From contig NZ_JAQFIL010000001.1 in assembly GCF_029504655.1 (NCBI RefSeq), positions 2,609,001 to 2,673,000 of the forward strand: a DNA stretch of 64,000 nucleotides, read 5' to 3'. This DNA is from Catalinimonas alkaloidigena (GTDB lineage: Bacteria; Bacteroidota; Bacteroidia; Cytophagales; Cyclobacteriaceae). Positions within the stretch are counted from its first letter, which is position 1; every line of letters begins with the position of its first letter. The notes beneath the pieces are model-generated. The model did not search any database. It worked only from the letters and a program-made list of their open reading frames with translations, and was not told the origin of the DNA. The position numbers and the translations under genes were made by a program. This document shows positions 55,136 through 63,643 of the stretch, in pieces.

Positions 55136-56455
55136 ATGAGAAAACTATACTCCTTAATCTTACTATTATTTCTGATTCATACTACCCAGGCACAGAAATC
55201 AACCGTAGCACAGGTAGAAGCCTTTACTGCTGAAAACTATGCCTCACTGGATCAGCTATATAAACATTTACACCAAAACCCGGAGTTGTCATCCCAGGAG
55301 GAGAAGACTTCAAATTTAATTGCTGAAGAGCTCAAAAGCCTGGGTTTTGAAGTCCAGGAAAAACTGGGCATGCATAACCTGGCAGGAGTTTTCAAAAATG
55401 GAGATGGCCCAACGGTTCTGATCAGAGCAGATATGGATGCTCTGCCATTGGAAGAAAAAACCGGTTTACCCTATGCCAGTACAGCGAAAGGAAATAATCC
55501 TGCGGGAGAAGAAGTATCAGTCATGCATGCCTGTGGACATGATATTCATATGACTGTCTTCATAGGTACGGCACGTGCGCTGGTAGAAATGAAAGACCAG
55601 TGGAAAGGCACCCTAGTAATGGTTGCACAATCAGCGGAAGAGACGGGTTTTGGGGCGGATGCATTGTTTAAAGCCAATTTGTACGATAAAATTCCACTAC
55701 CAGACTATGCCATTGCCCTGCATGACAATGCTTCTTTGCCTGCGGGTACTATAGGGTATCGATCCGGCAACTTTATGGCTAGCGTTGACATGGTAGATAT
55801 TACTGTGCATGGTGAAGGAGGACACGGAGCAGCGCCCCATACTACCAAAGATCCTATTGTACTCAGCGCCGAAATGATCACGGCTTTTCAGACTATTGTC
55901 AGTCGGGAAATTAATCCGATTGAGCCGGCGGTAGTAACGGTAGGATCAATCCACGGTGGTACAGTACATAACATTATTCCCGACCAGGTGAAAATGCAGC
56001 TTACACTTCGTTCTTACTCACAGGAAGTAAGAGATCAGACGGTGGCAGCATTGCAGCGTATTACAAAAAATATGGCTGGCATGGCAGGTTTACCTGAAGA
56101 AAAATATCCTGAAATCAGCATACGTGACCCTCAAACACCCGCCACTATAAATGACCCTGCACTTACGGAAAGGTTGGTAGGTGTTTTCAAACAGAACTTT
56201 GGTGAAGAAAATGTGGTGGAGACTGCTCCCAATATGGTAGGTGAGGATTTCAGTCGTTTTGGCCTGCAGGAAAAAGATGTACCCATCTGTATGTTTTGGT
56301 TAGGTGCTGTAGATCCGGCCAAAGTAAGAGCAGCACAGGAAAATGGTACTTCTCTGCCTTCGTTACACTCACCAAATTACGCGCCTTTACCTGAGCCTAC
56401 GATCAAGACTGGCGTTAAAGCCATGAGCGCTGCTGCTTTGGAACTATTGAATTGA
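55136..56455 (+). CDS. M20 family amidohydrolase (hippurate hydrolase-like), exported
   Basis: Metal-dependent amidohydrolase of 439 residues with a signal peptide (RKLYSLILLLFLIHTTQAQ). Metal-binding and catalytic blocks: IRADMDALPLEEKTGLPYAS (about 97-116), VMHACGHDIHMTVF (about 128-141, Cys and His ligands), VAQSAEETGFGADALF (about 162-177, Glu pair), a dimerization domain about 210-330 (GEGGHGAAPHTTKDPIV), and MVGEDFSRFG near 370. Probable substrates are N-acyl amino acids or indole conjugates. Its export fits a periplasmic peptide-salvage role with nearby peptidases. Confidence 0.9.
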   Translation: MRKLYSLILLLFLIHTTQAQKSTVAQVEAFTAENYASLDQLYKHLHQNPELSSQEEKTSNLIAEELKSLGFEVQEKLGMHNLAGVFKNGDGPTVLIRADMDALPLEEKTGLPYASTAKGNNPAGEEVSVMHACGHDIHMTVFIGTARALVEMKDQWKGTLVMVAQSAEETGFGADALFKANLYDKIPLPDYAIALHDNASLPAGTIGYRSGNFMASVDMVDITVHGEGGHGAAPHTTKDPIVLSAEMITAFQTIVSREINPIEPAVVTVGSIHGGTVHNIIPDQVKMQLTLRSYSQEVRDQTVAALQRITKNMAGMAGLPEEKYPEISIRDPQTPATINDPALTERLVGVFKQNFGEENVVETAPNMVGEDFSRFGLQEKDVPICMFWLGAVDPAKVRAAQENGTSLPSLHSPNYAPLPEPTIKTGVKAMSAAALELLN

Positions 56456-56457
56456 AT

Positions 56458-56648
56458 GGTGTTTTGGTTCTTGGGTTGATGGTTCTTGATGTTATTGTTG
56501 TGATTTTAGGATACTGCATTTGTTCTCAGGATTTTAGGCCAACATCAAAATATGCAGCAGTGTAATAATGTCGCTCAAACGACAACACCTAAAACTATAA
56601 CTTCATAAAACCCAAAACCAAAACACTTAGAACAAAGAACCAAACACC
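56458..56648. repeat. Long imperfect inverted repeat between peptidase genes
   Basis: GGTGTTTTGGTTCTT at 56458-56472 pairs with AAGAACCAAACACC at 56635-56648 (one bulge), and further imperfect pairing continues inward to GATTTTAGG near 56510 and CCTAAAAC near 56588. The unit is about 191 bases. The outer sequences are strand-asymmetric (G/T-rich on the left arm, A/C-rich on the right). It may be a MITE-like element or a large hairpin; no flanking target duplication was confirmed. Confidence 0.45.
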
Positions 56649-56668
56649 AAGAACTATATTTTAAACAA

Positions 56669-59383
56669 ATGAAAAACACATTGGCACTAATGCTGTGCCT
56701 TACAGCAGGAGGGCTGTGGGCGCAGAATAACGAGCCTGATGAAAATCGCTGGACTCCCGAAGACATCATCAATACCGAACGGATGCAGGAAGTACAGATC
56801 TCTCCGAATGAGCAGATGGTGGTCTGGACCAAGGAGAAAGGGGAAAAGGAAAAAGATAAGTTTGTCAGCGATATTTACCTCACCCGACTGGATGTACAAA
56901 AGGATGGGGAATATCTCACCATTCCCATGACTAATGGAGATGAGGATGATTATTCCCCCTTGTTCTCTCAGGATAGTGAAACGCTCTACTTTCTTTCTTC
57001 CCGAGAAAAAGGTAAAAAGCTGTGGTCCATGAGTATCTATGGGGGTGAACCAAAAGAAGTGCATGAATTTGAAAATGGAATTTCCGATATCAATTTGCTG
57101 AATGACAGCACACTCACTTTCACTTCAAACGATGGTAAAACACTGTACGAACAAAAGCTGGAAGAGAAAAAAGACAATACGATCATCGTAGAAGATACGG
57201 TACACTGGACTAACCAAAAAGTGTATGCGTTTAACCTAAAAGACAAATCCATAAAGAGACTGACTGACAACGAGCATCCTGTAAGCCAGTACGCGATTTC
57301 CAGGGATGGACGTTGGATGATTACTGGTTTGACAATGAGTCCACACTACGCGTCTGATGCCCAGCCCAAAGGTGAGTATTATTTATATGACCTGGAAAGT
57401 GGAGAAAAGACCAAAGTGCTGGAGAATTTACAAACACCTGGCAATTTTAAATTTACTTCTGACCATCAGGGATTTTATTTCACAGCCGAACATTCTAGTG
57501 ACCCTGAGTGGAATGGAGCAGGGATAACTGAATTGTATTATTATTTATTGGATGAGCAAGCGTACGATAAGGTAGATTTAGATTGGGAATGGGGCTTAGG
57601 AGGGGACTTTGCATTGACTTCCGACGGTTTGCTGGCTCATCTGGCTCATGGAGCTACCCGTAAACTGGCTTATTTTCAAAAAGATGAGAGTAGCTGGAGT
57701 CAGCAACTCATCACACTGAATGGCATGGAACAACACCTGAGCTTCTTTGAAACATCAAAAGATGGTAAAAAACTGGTTTTTGATTATTCTACCGCATCTA
57801 AGCTGCCCAAATATTATGTGGCTGACATTCAGCATAAAAGAAACAAGGCTGTTGTCGCAAATTATGATGAGCTGGTAAAGCTGAACCAAAAACTACAAAA
57901 AAAGCCAATTGCGCGTGCAGAGATCTTCCGCTGGCAGGGTTATAATGATGAAGAAGTAAACGGCATACTGATTTACCCGGAAAATTATGAAGAGGGTAAA
58001 AAATATCCTCTGGTACTTTCCATTCATGGTGGCCCCTCCGGTGTAGACCTTGACCTGTGGACCGAACGCTGGTCTACCTATCCCAACATCATGTCGCAGC
58101 GAGGTGCTTTTGTACTCAAGCCTAATTATCATGGTTCTTCCAATCATGGTCTGGCGTTCGTGGAATCTATCAAGAAGAATTACTATGAGCCCGAACTGGT
58201 AGACATTATGAATGCGGTAGATGAACTGGTTGACAAAGGATTGGTGGATGAGGACAAACTAGGGGTGATGGGTTGGTCCAATGGAGCTATTCTAACTACC
58301 ATGCTGACCGTTCGCTATCCAGATAAGTTCAAAGTTGCTGCTCCCGGAGCCGGTGATGTAAACTGGACCTCCGATTTCGGTACCTGCCGCTTTGGCGTTT
58401 CTTTTGACCAAAGCTATTTTGGTGGCGCCCCCTGGGATGATGTAAATGGTAAATTTTACAATGAAAATTATATCATCAAGTCACCACTTTTTGAGATGGA
58501 AAAGGTGAAAACCCCAACCATTATTTTTCATGGAAGTGAAGATCGGGCAGTACCTCGGGATCAGGGCTGGGAATATTATCGCGCATTACAGCAGAATGAT
58601 AAAGCTCCTGTTCGCTTTGTCTGGTTTCCTGACCAGCCACATGGCTTAAAGAAAATAACACATCAGTTAAGAAAAATGAATGAAGAACTGGATTGGTTTG
58701 ATCAATATCTCTTTAAGAATTATGAAAAGAAAAATGAAGCACTCAAATCCGAAAGTCCTATAGCTATGCTCCTGAAGAAGGAAAAAGTAGCGAAAGAGGG
58801 CGCGTTGTACGGTAAGCTTTACCAGGACAAGTTGATACCGGAAGTAGTGTCTCTGGGTGAAGATACTATCTCATTGGGTCGCTTTGAAGTAACCAATGCT
58901 CAGTATCAGGCATACAAAACTGACCATAAGTTTGATCCAACGGAATCCAACTTCGCACTACATAACGTAAGTAAAGGGGAAGCAGAAGCTTACCTGGCAT
59001 GGTTGAGTGAACTAACGGGGGAAAGTTATCGTCTGCCCAATGTCAAGGAGGCGACAAAGTGGCATGAATTAGGCCGTAAAAATGCTGAGAAGGAGAATAC
59101 ATTGAACTTTTGGGCAGGATTTGACATTACGCTTGAAGAAGTTTCACTGCTTCAGGAAAAAATTGATGAAGCTAAGCCCTTGCTGCTTAAAGCAGTCGGG
59201 AGTCATCCTCCTCTCAAACTTGAGAAAGCAGAAGTATATGACCTCGGGGGAAATGTATCAGAATATCATTCGGAAGGAGAAACCTACGGGTATAGCGCTT
59301 ATGATTATGCTGACCCTAGTAATGTAGAAGTACATTCCGATCAAGCATATCGCGGTTTCAGGATCGTGAAAGAATCTCAATAA
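56669..59383 (+). CDS. S9 prolyl oligopeptidase fused to a SUMF1-like domain
   Basis: Exported 904-residue protein. Signal peptide to about 19 (LWAQ). Beta-propeller about 40-400 (EVQISPNEQMVVWTKEKGEK, DGEYLTIPMTNGDEDDYSPL). The alpha/beta-hydrolase catalytic domain has Ser537 in GVMGWSNGAIL, Asp625 in GSEDRAVPRD and His658 in DQPHGL. From about residue 728 follows a second domain with SUMF1/FGE blocks: LGRFEVTNAQYQAY, GEAEAYLAWLSELTGESYRL, VYDLGGNVSEYHSE, YRGFRIV. No Cys occurs in that domain, so formylglycine-generating activity is unlikely. Peptidase function is secure; the role of the tail is not. Confidence 0.9.
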   Translation: MKNTLALMLCLTAGGLWAQNNEPDENRWTPEDIINTERMQEVQISPNEQMVVWTKEKGEKEKDKFVSDIYLTRLDVQKDGEYLTIPMTNGDEDDYSPLFSQDSETLYFLSSREKGKKLWSMSIYGGEPKEVHEFENGISDINLLNDSTLTFTSNDGKTLYEQKLEEKKDNTIIVEDTVHWTNQKVYAFNLKDKSIKRLTDNEHPVSQYAISRDGRWMITGLTMSPHYASDAQPKGEYYLYDLESGEKTKVLENLQTPGNFKFTSDHQGFYFTAEHSSDPEWNGAGITELYYYLLDEQAYDKVDLDWEWGLGGDFALTSDGLLAHLAHGATRKLAYFQKDESSWSQQLITLNGMEQHLSFFETSKDGKKLVFDYSTASKLPKYYVADIQHKRNKAVVANYDELVKLNQKLQKKPIARAEIFRWQGYNDEEVNGILIYPENYEEGKKYPLVLSIHGGPSGVDLDLWTERWSTYPNIMSQRGAFVLKPNYHGSSNHGLAFVESIKKNYYEPELVDIMNAVDELVDKGLVDEDKLGVMGWSNGAILTTMLTVRYPDKFKVAAPGAGDVNWTSDFGTCRFGVSFDQSYFGGAPWDDVNGKFYNENYIIKSPLFEMEKVKTPTIIFHGSEDRAVPRDQGWEYYRALQQNDKAPVRFVWFPDQPHGLKKITHQLRKMNEELDWFDQYLFKNYEKKNEALKSESPIAMLLKKEKVAKEGALYGKLYQDKLIPEVVSLGEDTISLGRFEVTNAQYQAYKTDHKFDPTESNFALHNVSKGEAEAYLAWLSELTGESYRLPNVKEATKWHELGRKNAEKENTLNFWAGFDITLEEVSLLQEKIDEAKPLLLKAVGSHPPLKLEKAEVYDLGGNVSEYHSEGETYGYSAYDYADPSNVEVHSDQAYRGFRIVKESQ

Positions 59384-59528
59384 TGCATGACTCTTTTAGG
59401 GTTATGTTATGTGTCGTAAAGCCAATTAGCCGAGTGGTTGATTGGTTTTATTTTTTAAGAGTAATTTAATGTGCATCTGCAGATAGTGTATGGCACATCT
59501 ATAAAAAAAGATGCAGGAGGGAGGAGCA

Positions 59529-59563
59529 CAAAAAAAGAACCTGCCAAAAAATCAGCAGGTTCT
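59529..59563 (-). terminator. Terminator for the aminotransferase gene
   Basis: AGAACCTGC (59536-59544) and GCAGGTTCT (59555-59563) form a 9-bp stem with a 10-base loop; on the minus strand a T-run follows at 59535-59529. It sits 51 bases past the aminotransferase stop. Confidence 0.75.
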
Positions 59564-59613
59564 CTGATGTAAAATAATTGTTGAGCGTAAATTGGTCTTG
59601 TTTGATATTTTTG

Positions 59614-60768
59614 TTAGGAAAGCTCGCTGAATGCTTCCGCAAAAGTTTCCATATTTTCTTTGGTACCAATACTCACACGGCAGTAATGCTGGTTACGGAA
59701 ATGAACCCGCTTTAGACCAACACCTCTCTTCATCATTTCCAGTACAAAACGATCTCCATCCATACGGATAGGGAAGAGCACAAAATTGGTGTCAGAAGGT
59801 ATGTATTCGTATCCGGCATCAGTTAAAGTTTTGTACAGCATGTCTTTGGATTCAGCATTCATCTTACGACTATAATCCATAAACGCCTCATCTTTGAGTG
59901 TCTCAATTGCTCCATAAGCTGAAGGGCGGGCTAAGCCATTTCCGTCAGTAGCAAAAAGCTCTAGTTTCTTGATATTTTCAGGCGAAGCGATACAATAACC
60001 AATGCGTAAACCTGCCATAGCATGAACTTTGGAAAAGGTTCTGGCAACAATCACATCTTTTCCTTCTTTTACCAGGCTGATCATAGATTTTGATGGAGCA
60101 TCTTTCTGATAATCGATGTAGGCCTCATCAATAAAAATCGGCTTCTTTTTGGAGGCTTCAGCGCAAAAAGATTTGAGTGAAGCGGTATCAGTCAGTCTAC
60201 CCGTTGGATTGTTAGGGTTACAAATATACACCAGGTTAATATCGTCCTTCACCTGATCCATCATCCTGTTGAAGTCATAGTCCAGATCAGTGTCCAGAGG
60301 AGCGGTCACCAGTTCGGCACCATAGTCATTGCAGGCACGACGAATAAGTGACATATAGGTCAGGTCAGCTCCTAATATTTTATTGCCTTTTTTTCCATAA
60401 TACTGAGCGGCAGCCATCAGTAGTTCAGTAGAGCCCGCCCCTAGAATCACATGATCTTCGGTAACCCCCCACATATCCGCAATCATTTTCTTCAACTCGT
60501 CTTTGCCAAGCTTAGCGTACATCCAGCTGTCTTTGATTGCATCCATCATCACTTTTTGCGCTTTTGGAGAAGGACCAAAGGGATTTTCGTTAGAAGTTAG
60601 CCGTGCCTTCATGTTTTCAAAATCCCAGGGAGATGCATTTGGAGAGGCAAGCTTACTTACCGTAGCAGCATGGGCAGGTTGTGTAAACTCAAACGGATTA
60701 CCTAAGAAGGCTCCAGCCATAAGTGCACTAGATTTCAACCAGTGACGGCGGTTAATATTGGTTGACAT
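59614..60768 (-). CDS. Tat-exported HisC-like PLP aminotransferase
   Basis: Class I/II aminotransferase related to histidinol-phosphate aminotransferase, 384 residues. PLP-site blocks: RLTSNENPFGPSPKAQKVMM, CNPNNPTGRL, FIDEAYIDYQ, and the Schiff-base Lys in RTFSKVHAMAGLRIGYCIAS. An N-terminal twin-arginine signal (NRRHWLKSSALMAGAFLG, then AHAA) is present, so it is probably exported with its cofactor bound. That is unlike biosynthetic HisC, and no his genes are nearby. Substrate unknown; catabolism of an amino acid or amino-phosphonate in the periplasm is one option. Confidence 0.88.
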   Translation of the reverse strand: MSTNINRRHWLKSSALMAGAFLGNPFEFTQPAHAATVSKLASPNASPWDFENMKARLTSNENPFGPSPKAQKVMMDAIKDSWMYAKLGKDELKKMIADMWGVTEDHVILGAGSTELLMAAAQYYGKKGNKILGADLTYMSLIRRACNDYGAELVTAPLDTDLDYDFNRMMDQVKDDINLVYICNPNNPTGRLTDTASLKSFCAEASKKKPIFIDEAYIDYQKDAPSKSMISLVKEGKDVIVARTFSKVHAMAGLRIGYCIASPENIKKLELFATDGNGLARPSAYGAIETLKDEAFMDYSRKMNAESKDMLYKTLTDAGYEYIPSDTNFVLFPIRMDGDRFVLEMMKRGVGLKRVHFRNQHYCRVSIGTKENMETFAEAFSELS

Positions 60769-60926
60769 AGTGAAGAAGTTTGGTGATGAAAGTAAAGTTT
60801 AACGTATTGATATGTTATTTATGCAAATAGAAAAATAATATTTGGTAAATAAAAGAAATTAGAGAATAAAAATTAATTTTTATTTTGAGTTTTAGCATAT
60901 TACGTAACCTATTTGCTTGTGAAAAG

Positions 60927-60965
60927 TCGCAGCCAGGGCGGCACAGATTGTCCCGCACATACTGA
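60927..60965. repeat. GC-rich structured intergenic repeat, copy B
   Basis: Second copy of the element described at 21822-21890; about 30 of 39 core positions agree. It lies in the gap between divergently placed genes and stands out against AT-rich surroundings. The inner hairpin is weaker here, with one G-T pair and one mismatch. Confidence 0.5.
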
Positions 60966-61036
60966 GGCATACAGGCGGTGGACTAATCCCGAGCTTGCAC
61001 CACTGCTCACCTTCAGAAAAAGTAAGCTGATTTTTT

Positions 61037-62026
61037 TCAGATATGAGAACCTTCTAAATTACTTGCGGCAAATGCGAGGGCTCGCTTTTCAGACCAGTAA
61101 TTGTCATTAGCCTTTGCACCTCTTGGCATGAAGCCTACATGACCTCCCTGGGTAGGTGTTTCAAGGAAAATATAGGGATGAGCAGCAAGCATTTGCTGAG
61201 GATAGCACTTGTCAGAGAGAAAAGGATCATTCTTCGCATTAACCAGTAAAGTGGGTATACGGATGTCATTCAGATAATAAAGACTGCTACAGTGACTGTA
61301 ATAGTCCAGCGCATCCTGAAACCCATGAATAGGAGCGGTATAAAAATCATCAAAATCCAAAAGTGTTTTGATCTTATCAAAATGCTCGGTAGAAATGTCA
61401 TCAGGCATCTTTATTACCTTCTGGCTGACTTTAAGCTTAAGATTACGAAGGAAACGACGATTGTAAATGAAGTTGGCAGGCTCACTGATTTGTTGAGAGC
61501 AGGAATGTAAATCCAGAGGTACGGAAAATGCAACCCCTGCCTTAATCACAGGTCGCAATTGACTGCCTGATTCTCCAAGGTATTTGAGGGTAAGATTACC
61601 ACCCAGACTGAAGCCTACCAGTACAATATTTTGATAGCTTTTTTTTCTCAATGCATGGGCAATTACCAGATCAAGATCATCAGTAGCGCCGCTATGATAA
61701 AATCGGAGGGTATGGTTAATTTCTCCCCCACATCCTCGGAAATTCCATGCCAGGGCATCCCATCCGGCACGGTTAAAAGCTCTAACCATTCCTTTGATAT
61801 AGGGCCGCTGACTATCCCCTTCCAGTCCATGAGAAATAATGACTAGTTTGTCTGACTGTATCTCAGACCAGTCTAGTAATAAAAAATCATCATCCGGAGT
61901 AGCAAAGCGTTCTCTTTGGTAAGATATATCCTGTACTTTTCTAAACTGAGAAGGAATAATGGTCTGAAGGTGACCATTAAAAAGCCAGTAAGGTGCTTGG
62001 TAATCAGAGTGTTGAATCCAGGGCAT
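61037..62026 (-). CDS. YheT family alpha/beta hydrolase
   Basis: Cytoplasmic alpha/beta hydrolase of 329 residues. Opening block PYWLFNGHLQTIIPSQFR; oxyanion region VIISHGLEGDSQRPYIKGMV; nucleophile Ser in VLVGFSLGGNLTLKYLG; acid Asp in LLVNAKNDPFLS; base His in TQGGHVGFMPRG. These blocks are diagnostic of the YheT/ABHD1-3 group. The physiological substrate is not known; related eukaryotic members act on lipid esters. Monocistronic on the minus strand. Confidence 0.9.
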   Translation of the reverse strand: MPWIQHSDYQAPYWLFNGHLQTIIPSQFRKVQDISYQRERFATPDDDFLLLDWSEIQSDKLVIISHGLEGDSQRPYIKGMVRAFNRAGWDALAWNFRGCGGEINHTLRFYHSGATDDLDLVIAHALRKKSYQNIVLVGFSLGGNLTLKYLGESGSQLRPVIKAGVAFSVPLDLHSCSQQISEPANFIYNRRFLRNLKLKVSQKVIKMPDDISTEHFDKIKTLLDFDDFYTAPIHGFQDALDYYSHCSSLYYLNDIRIPTLLVNAKNDPFLSDKCYPQQMLAAHPYIFLETPTQGGHVGFMPRGAKANDNYWSEKRALAFAASNLEGSHI

Positions 62027-62043
62027 GCTTGACTAAATTGGTG

Positions 62044-62077
62044 TTTTTTCAGTTAAAGAGAATGTTTTATAACTTTG
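62044..62077 (+). promoter_or_regulatory. Promoter of the sodium:solute symporter gene
   Basis: TAACTTTG at 62070-62077 is an exact TAnnTTTG -7 box; the TTTTTTC stretch at 62044-62050 lies at the -33 distance. The start codon is 97 bases downstream. Confidence 0.5.
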
Positions 62078-62173
62078 TGCTTTTAGAACTGAGAGACAAG
62101 GTAAGTATTTTTAATTGGTTGAATAGTTCAAATTGACCAAACCTTAGCATCTTCTTCCTGTTAAATATTTAGC

Positions 62174-63640
62174 ATGCATATTATTGATATCCTTATTTTT
62201 GTAGTCTACATGGTCGCCATGTTGGGCGTTGGTTTTTTCTTTTTTTCCAAAAACGAAGGTACTGACGATTATTATGTGGGAGGTAGAAATATGAGTAGCT
62301 GGCATATTGGATTGTCAGTGGTGGCTACCGATGTGGGCGGTGGGTTTTCTGTAGGCCTGGGCGGCCTGGGTTTTGTCATGGGATTATCGGGAGCCTGGAT
62401 GCTATTTACCGGATTAATCGGGGCCTGGCTGGCTGCGGTCTTTCTCATTCCTTTGATCAAAGGAAATCCAGCTTTTGCGAAATTCTATACCTTTCCTCAG
62501 ATATTCGGTCATTTCTATGATAAGAAAACCGCACTCTTGGCAGGGTTGATTTCTGCTGTCGGCTATACTGGTTTTACCAGTTCCCAGATACTGGCAGGTG
62601 CCAAATTAGCTTCCGGTACTTTTGTTGATTTAGACATGAACATGGCGCTCTGGATCATGGGTGCAGTAGCAGTGATTTATACCGTACTGGGAGGTATAAA
62701 AGCTGTGATCTATACAGACACAGTGCAATGGATCATCCTTATGTCGGGGTTAATTTTTATTGCCTTACCAGTTGCTTACACTGCTGTAGGAGGCTGGGAA
62801 GCAATTACAGCTACAGTGGCTCCTGAGATGCTGACCTTTACTAACATAAGATGGCAGGACTTGGTGAATTGGGGTGTCACTATCATCCCTATTTGGTTTG
62901 TCGCTATGACATTATACCAGCGTATATACGCCTCCCGGGATGAGAAAACTGCCCGAAAGGCATGGTTTCTTGCAGGATTATTTGAGTGGCCAATCATGGC
63001 ATTTATGGGAGTGACTTTAGGCTTGCTCGCCAAAGTTGGGGCTGACCAGGGCATGTTTGATTATCTGGGAGCTGCGAATGTGTCAGCTACTGATCCCGAA
63101 ACCGGCCTGCCTATGTTACTGAGAACAGTACTGCCGGTGGGTTTGATGGGACTGGTGATGTCAGCTTATTTTTCTGCCGTACTTTCTACTGCGGACAGTT
63201 GTCTTATGGCAGCCTCCGGAAATATAGTTTCTGATCTTCTGTGCCGTCTTCTACCCATCAATGAAGAGGGAAAATCATTCTTACTGATCTCGCAGGGAGT
63301 GACTTTTATTCTCGGCGTTTTAGCCGTAGGATTGGCCTGGAAAATGACCAATGTGCTCAACCTCATGCTTTATTCATATGCGTTCCTTGTATCTGGCTTG
63401 CTGATACCAGTATTAGGGGCATTGTTTTGGAACAGAGGTAACCCGACTGCGGCATTCTTTTCAATGTTGACAGGAGGATGTGTCACGGTAGGGCTCTCGC
63501 TGGTAGTTTCAGCTGAACAAATGCCTTTCGGGCTTGATGCCAACGTATTCGGAATATTCGCTGCATTACTAATCTTTGTGGTGCTCTCCTACGTTGTTCC
63601 TAGTAACCAAACTGAAAACAAATCTTTGAAATATTCATAA
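62174..63640 (+). CDS. Sodium:solute symporter family transporter
   Basis: Inner-membrane Na+-coupled symporter of the SSS family, 488 residues with about 13 hydrophobic segments. N-terminal motif DDYYVGGRNMSSWHIGLSVV followed by ATDVGGGFSVGLGGLGFVMG (TM2 loop); central GGIKAVIYTDTVQWIILMSG is the SSS signature region (about 172-191); MSAYFSAVLSTADSCLMAAS (about 325-344) is the second conserved block. The substrate (sugar, amino acid, or organic acid) cannot be assigned. Transcribed alone or with the GNAT gene that begins three bases after its stop. Confidence 0.92.
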   Translation: MHIIDILIFVVYMVAMLGVGFFFFSKNEGTDDYYVGGRNMSSWHIGLSVVATDVGGGFSVGLGGLGFVMGLSGAWMLFTGLIGAWLAAVFLIPLIKGNPAFAKFYTFPQIFGHFYDKKTALLAGLISAVGYTGFTSSQILAGAKLASGTFVDLDMNMALWIMGAVAVIYTVLGGIKAVIYTDTVQWIILMSGLIFIALPVAYTAVGGWEAITATVAPEMLTFTNIRWQDLVNWGVTIIPIWFVAMTLYQRIYASRDEKTARKAWFLAGLFEWPIMAFMGVTLGLLAKVGADQGMFDYLGAANVSATDPETGLPMLLRTVLPVGLMGLVMSAYFSAVLSTADSCLMAASGNIVSDLLCRLLPINEEGKSFLLISQGVTFILGVLAVGLAWKMTNVLNLMLYSYAFLVSGLLIPVLGALFWNRGNPTAAFFSMLTGGCVTVGLSLVVSAEQMPFGLDANVFGIFAALLIFVVLSYVVPSNQTENKSLKYS

Positions 63641-63643
63641 CAC

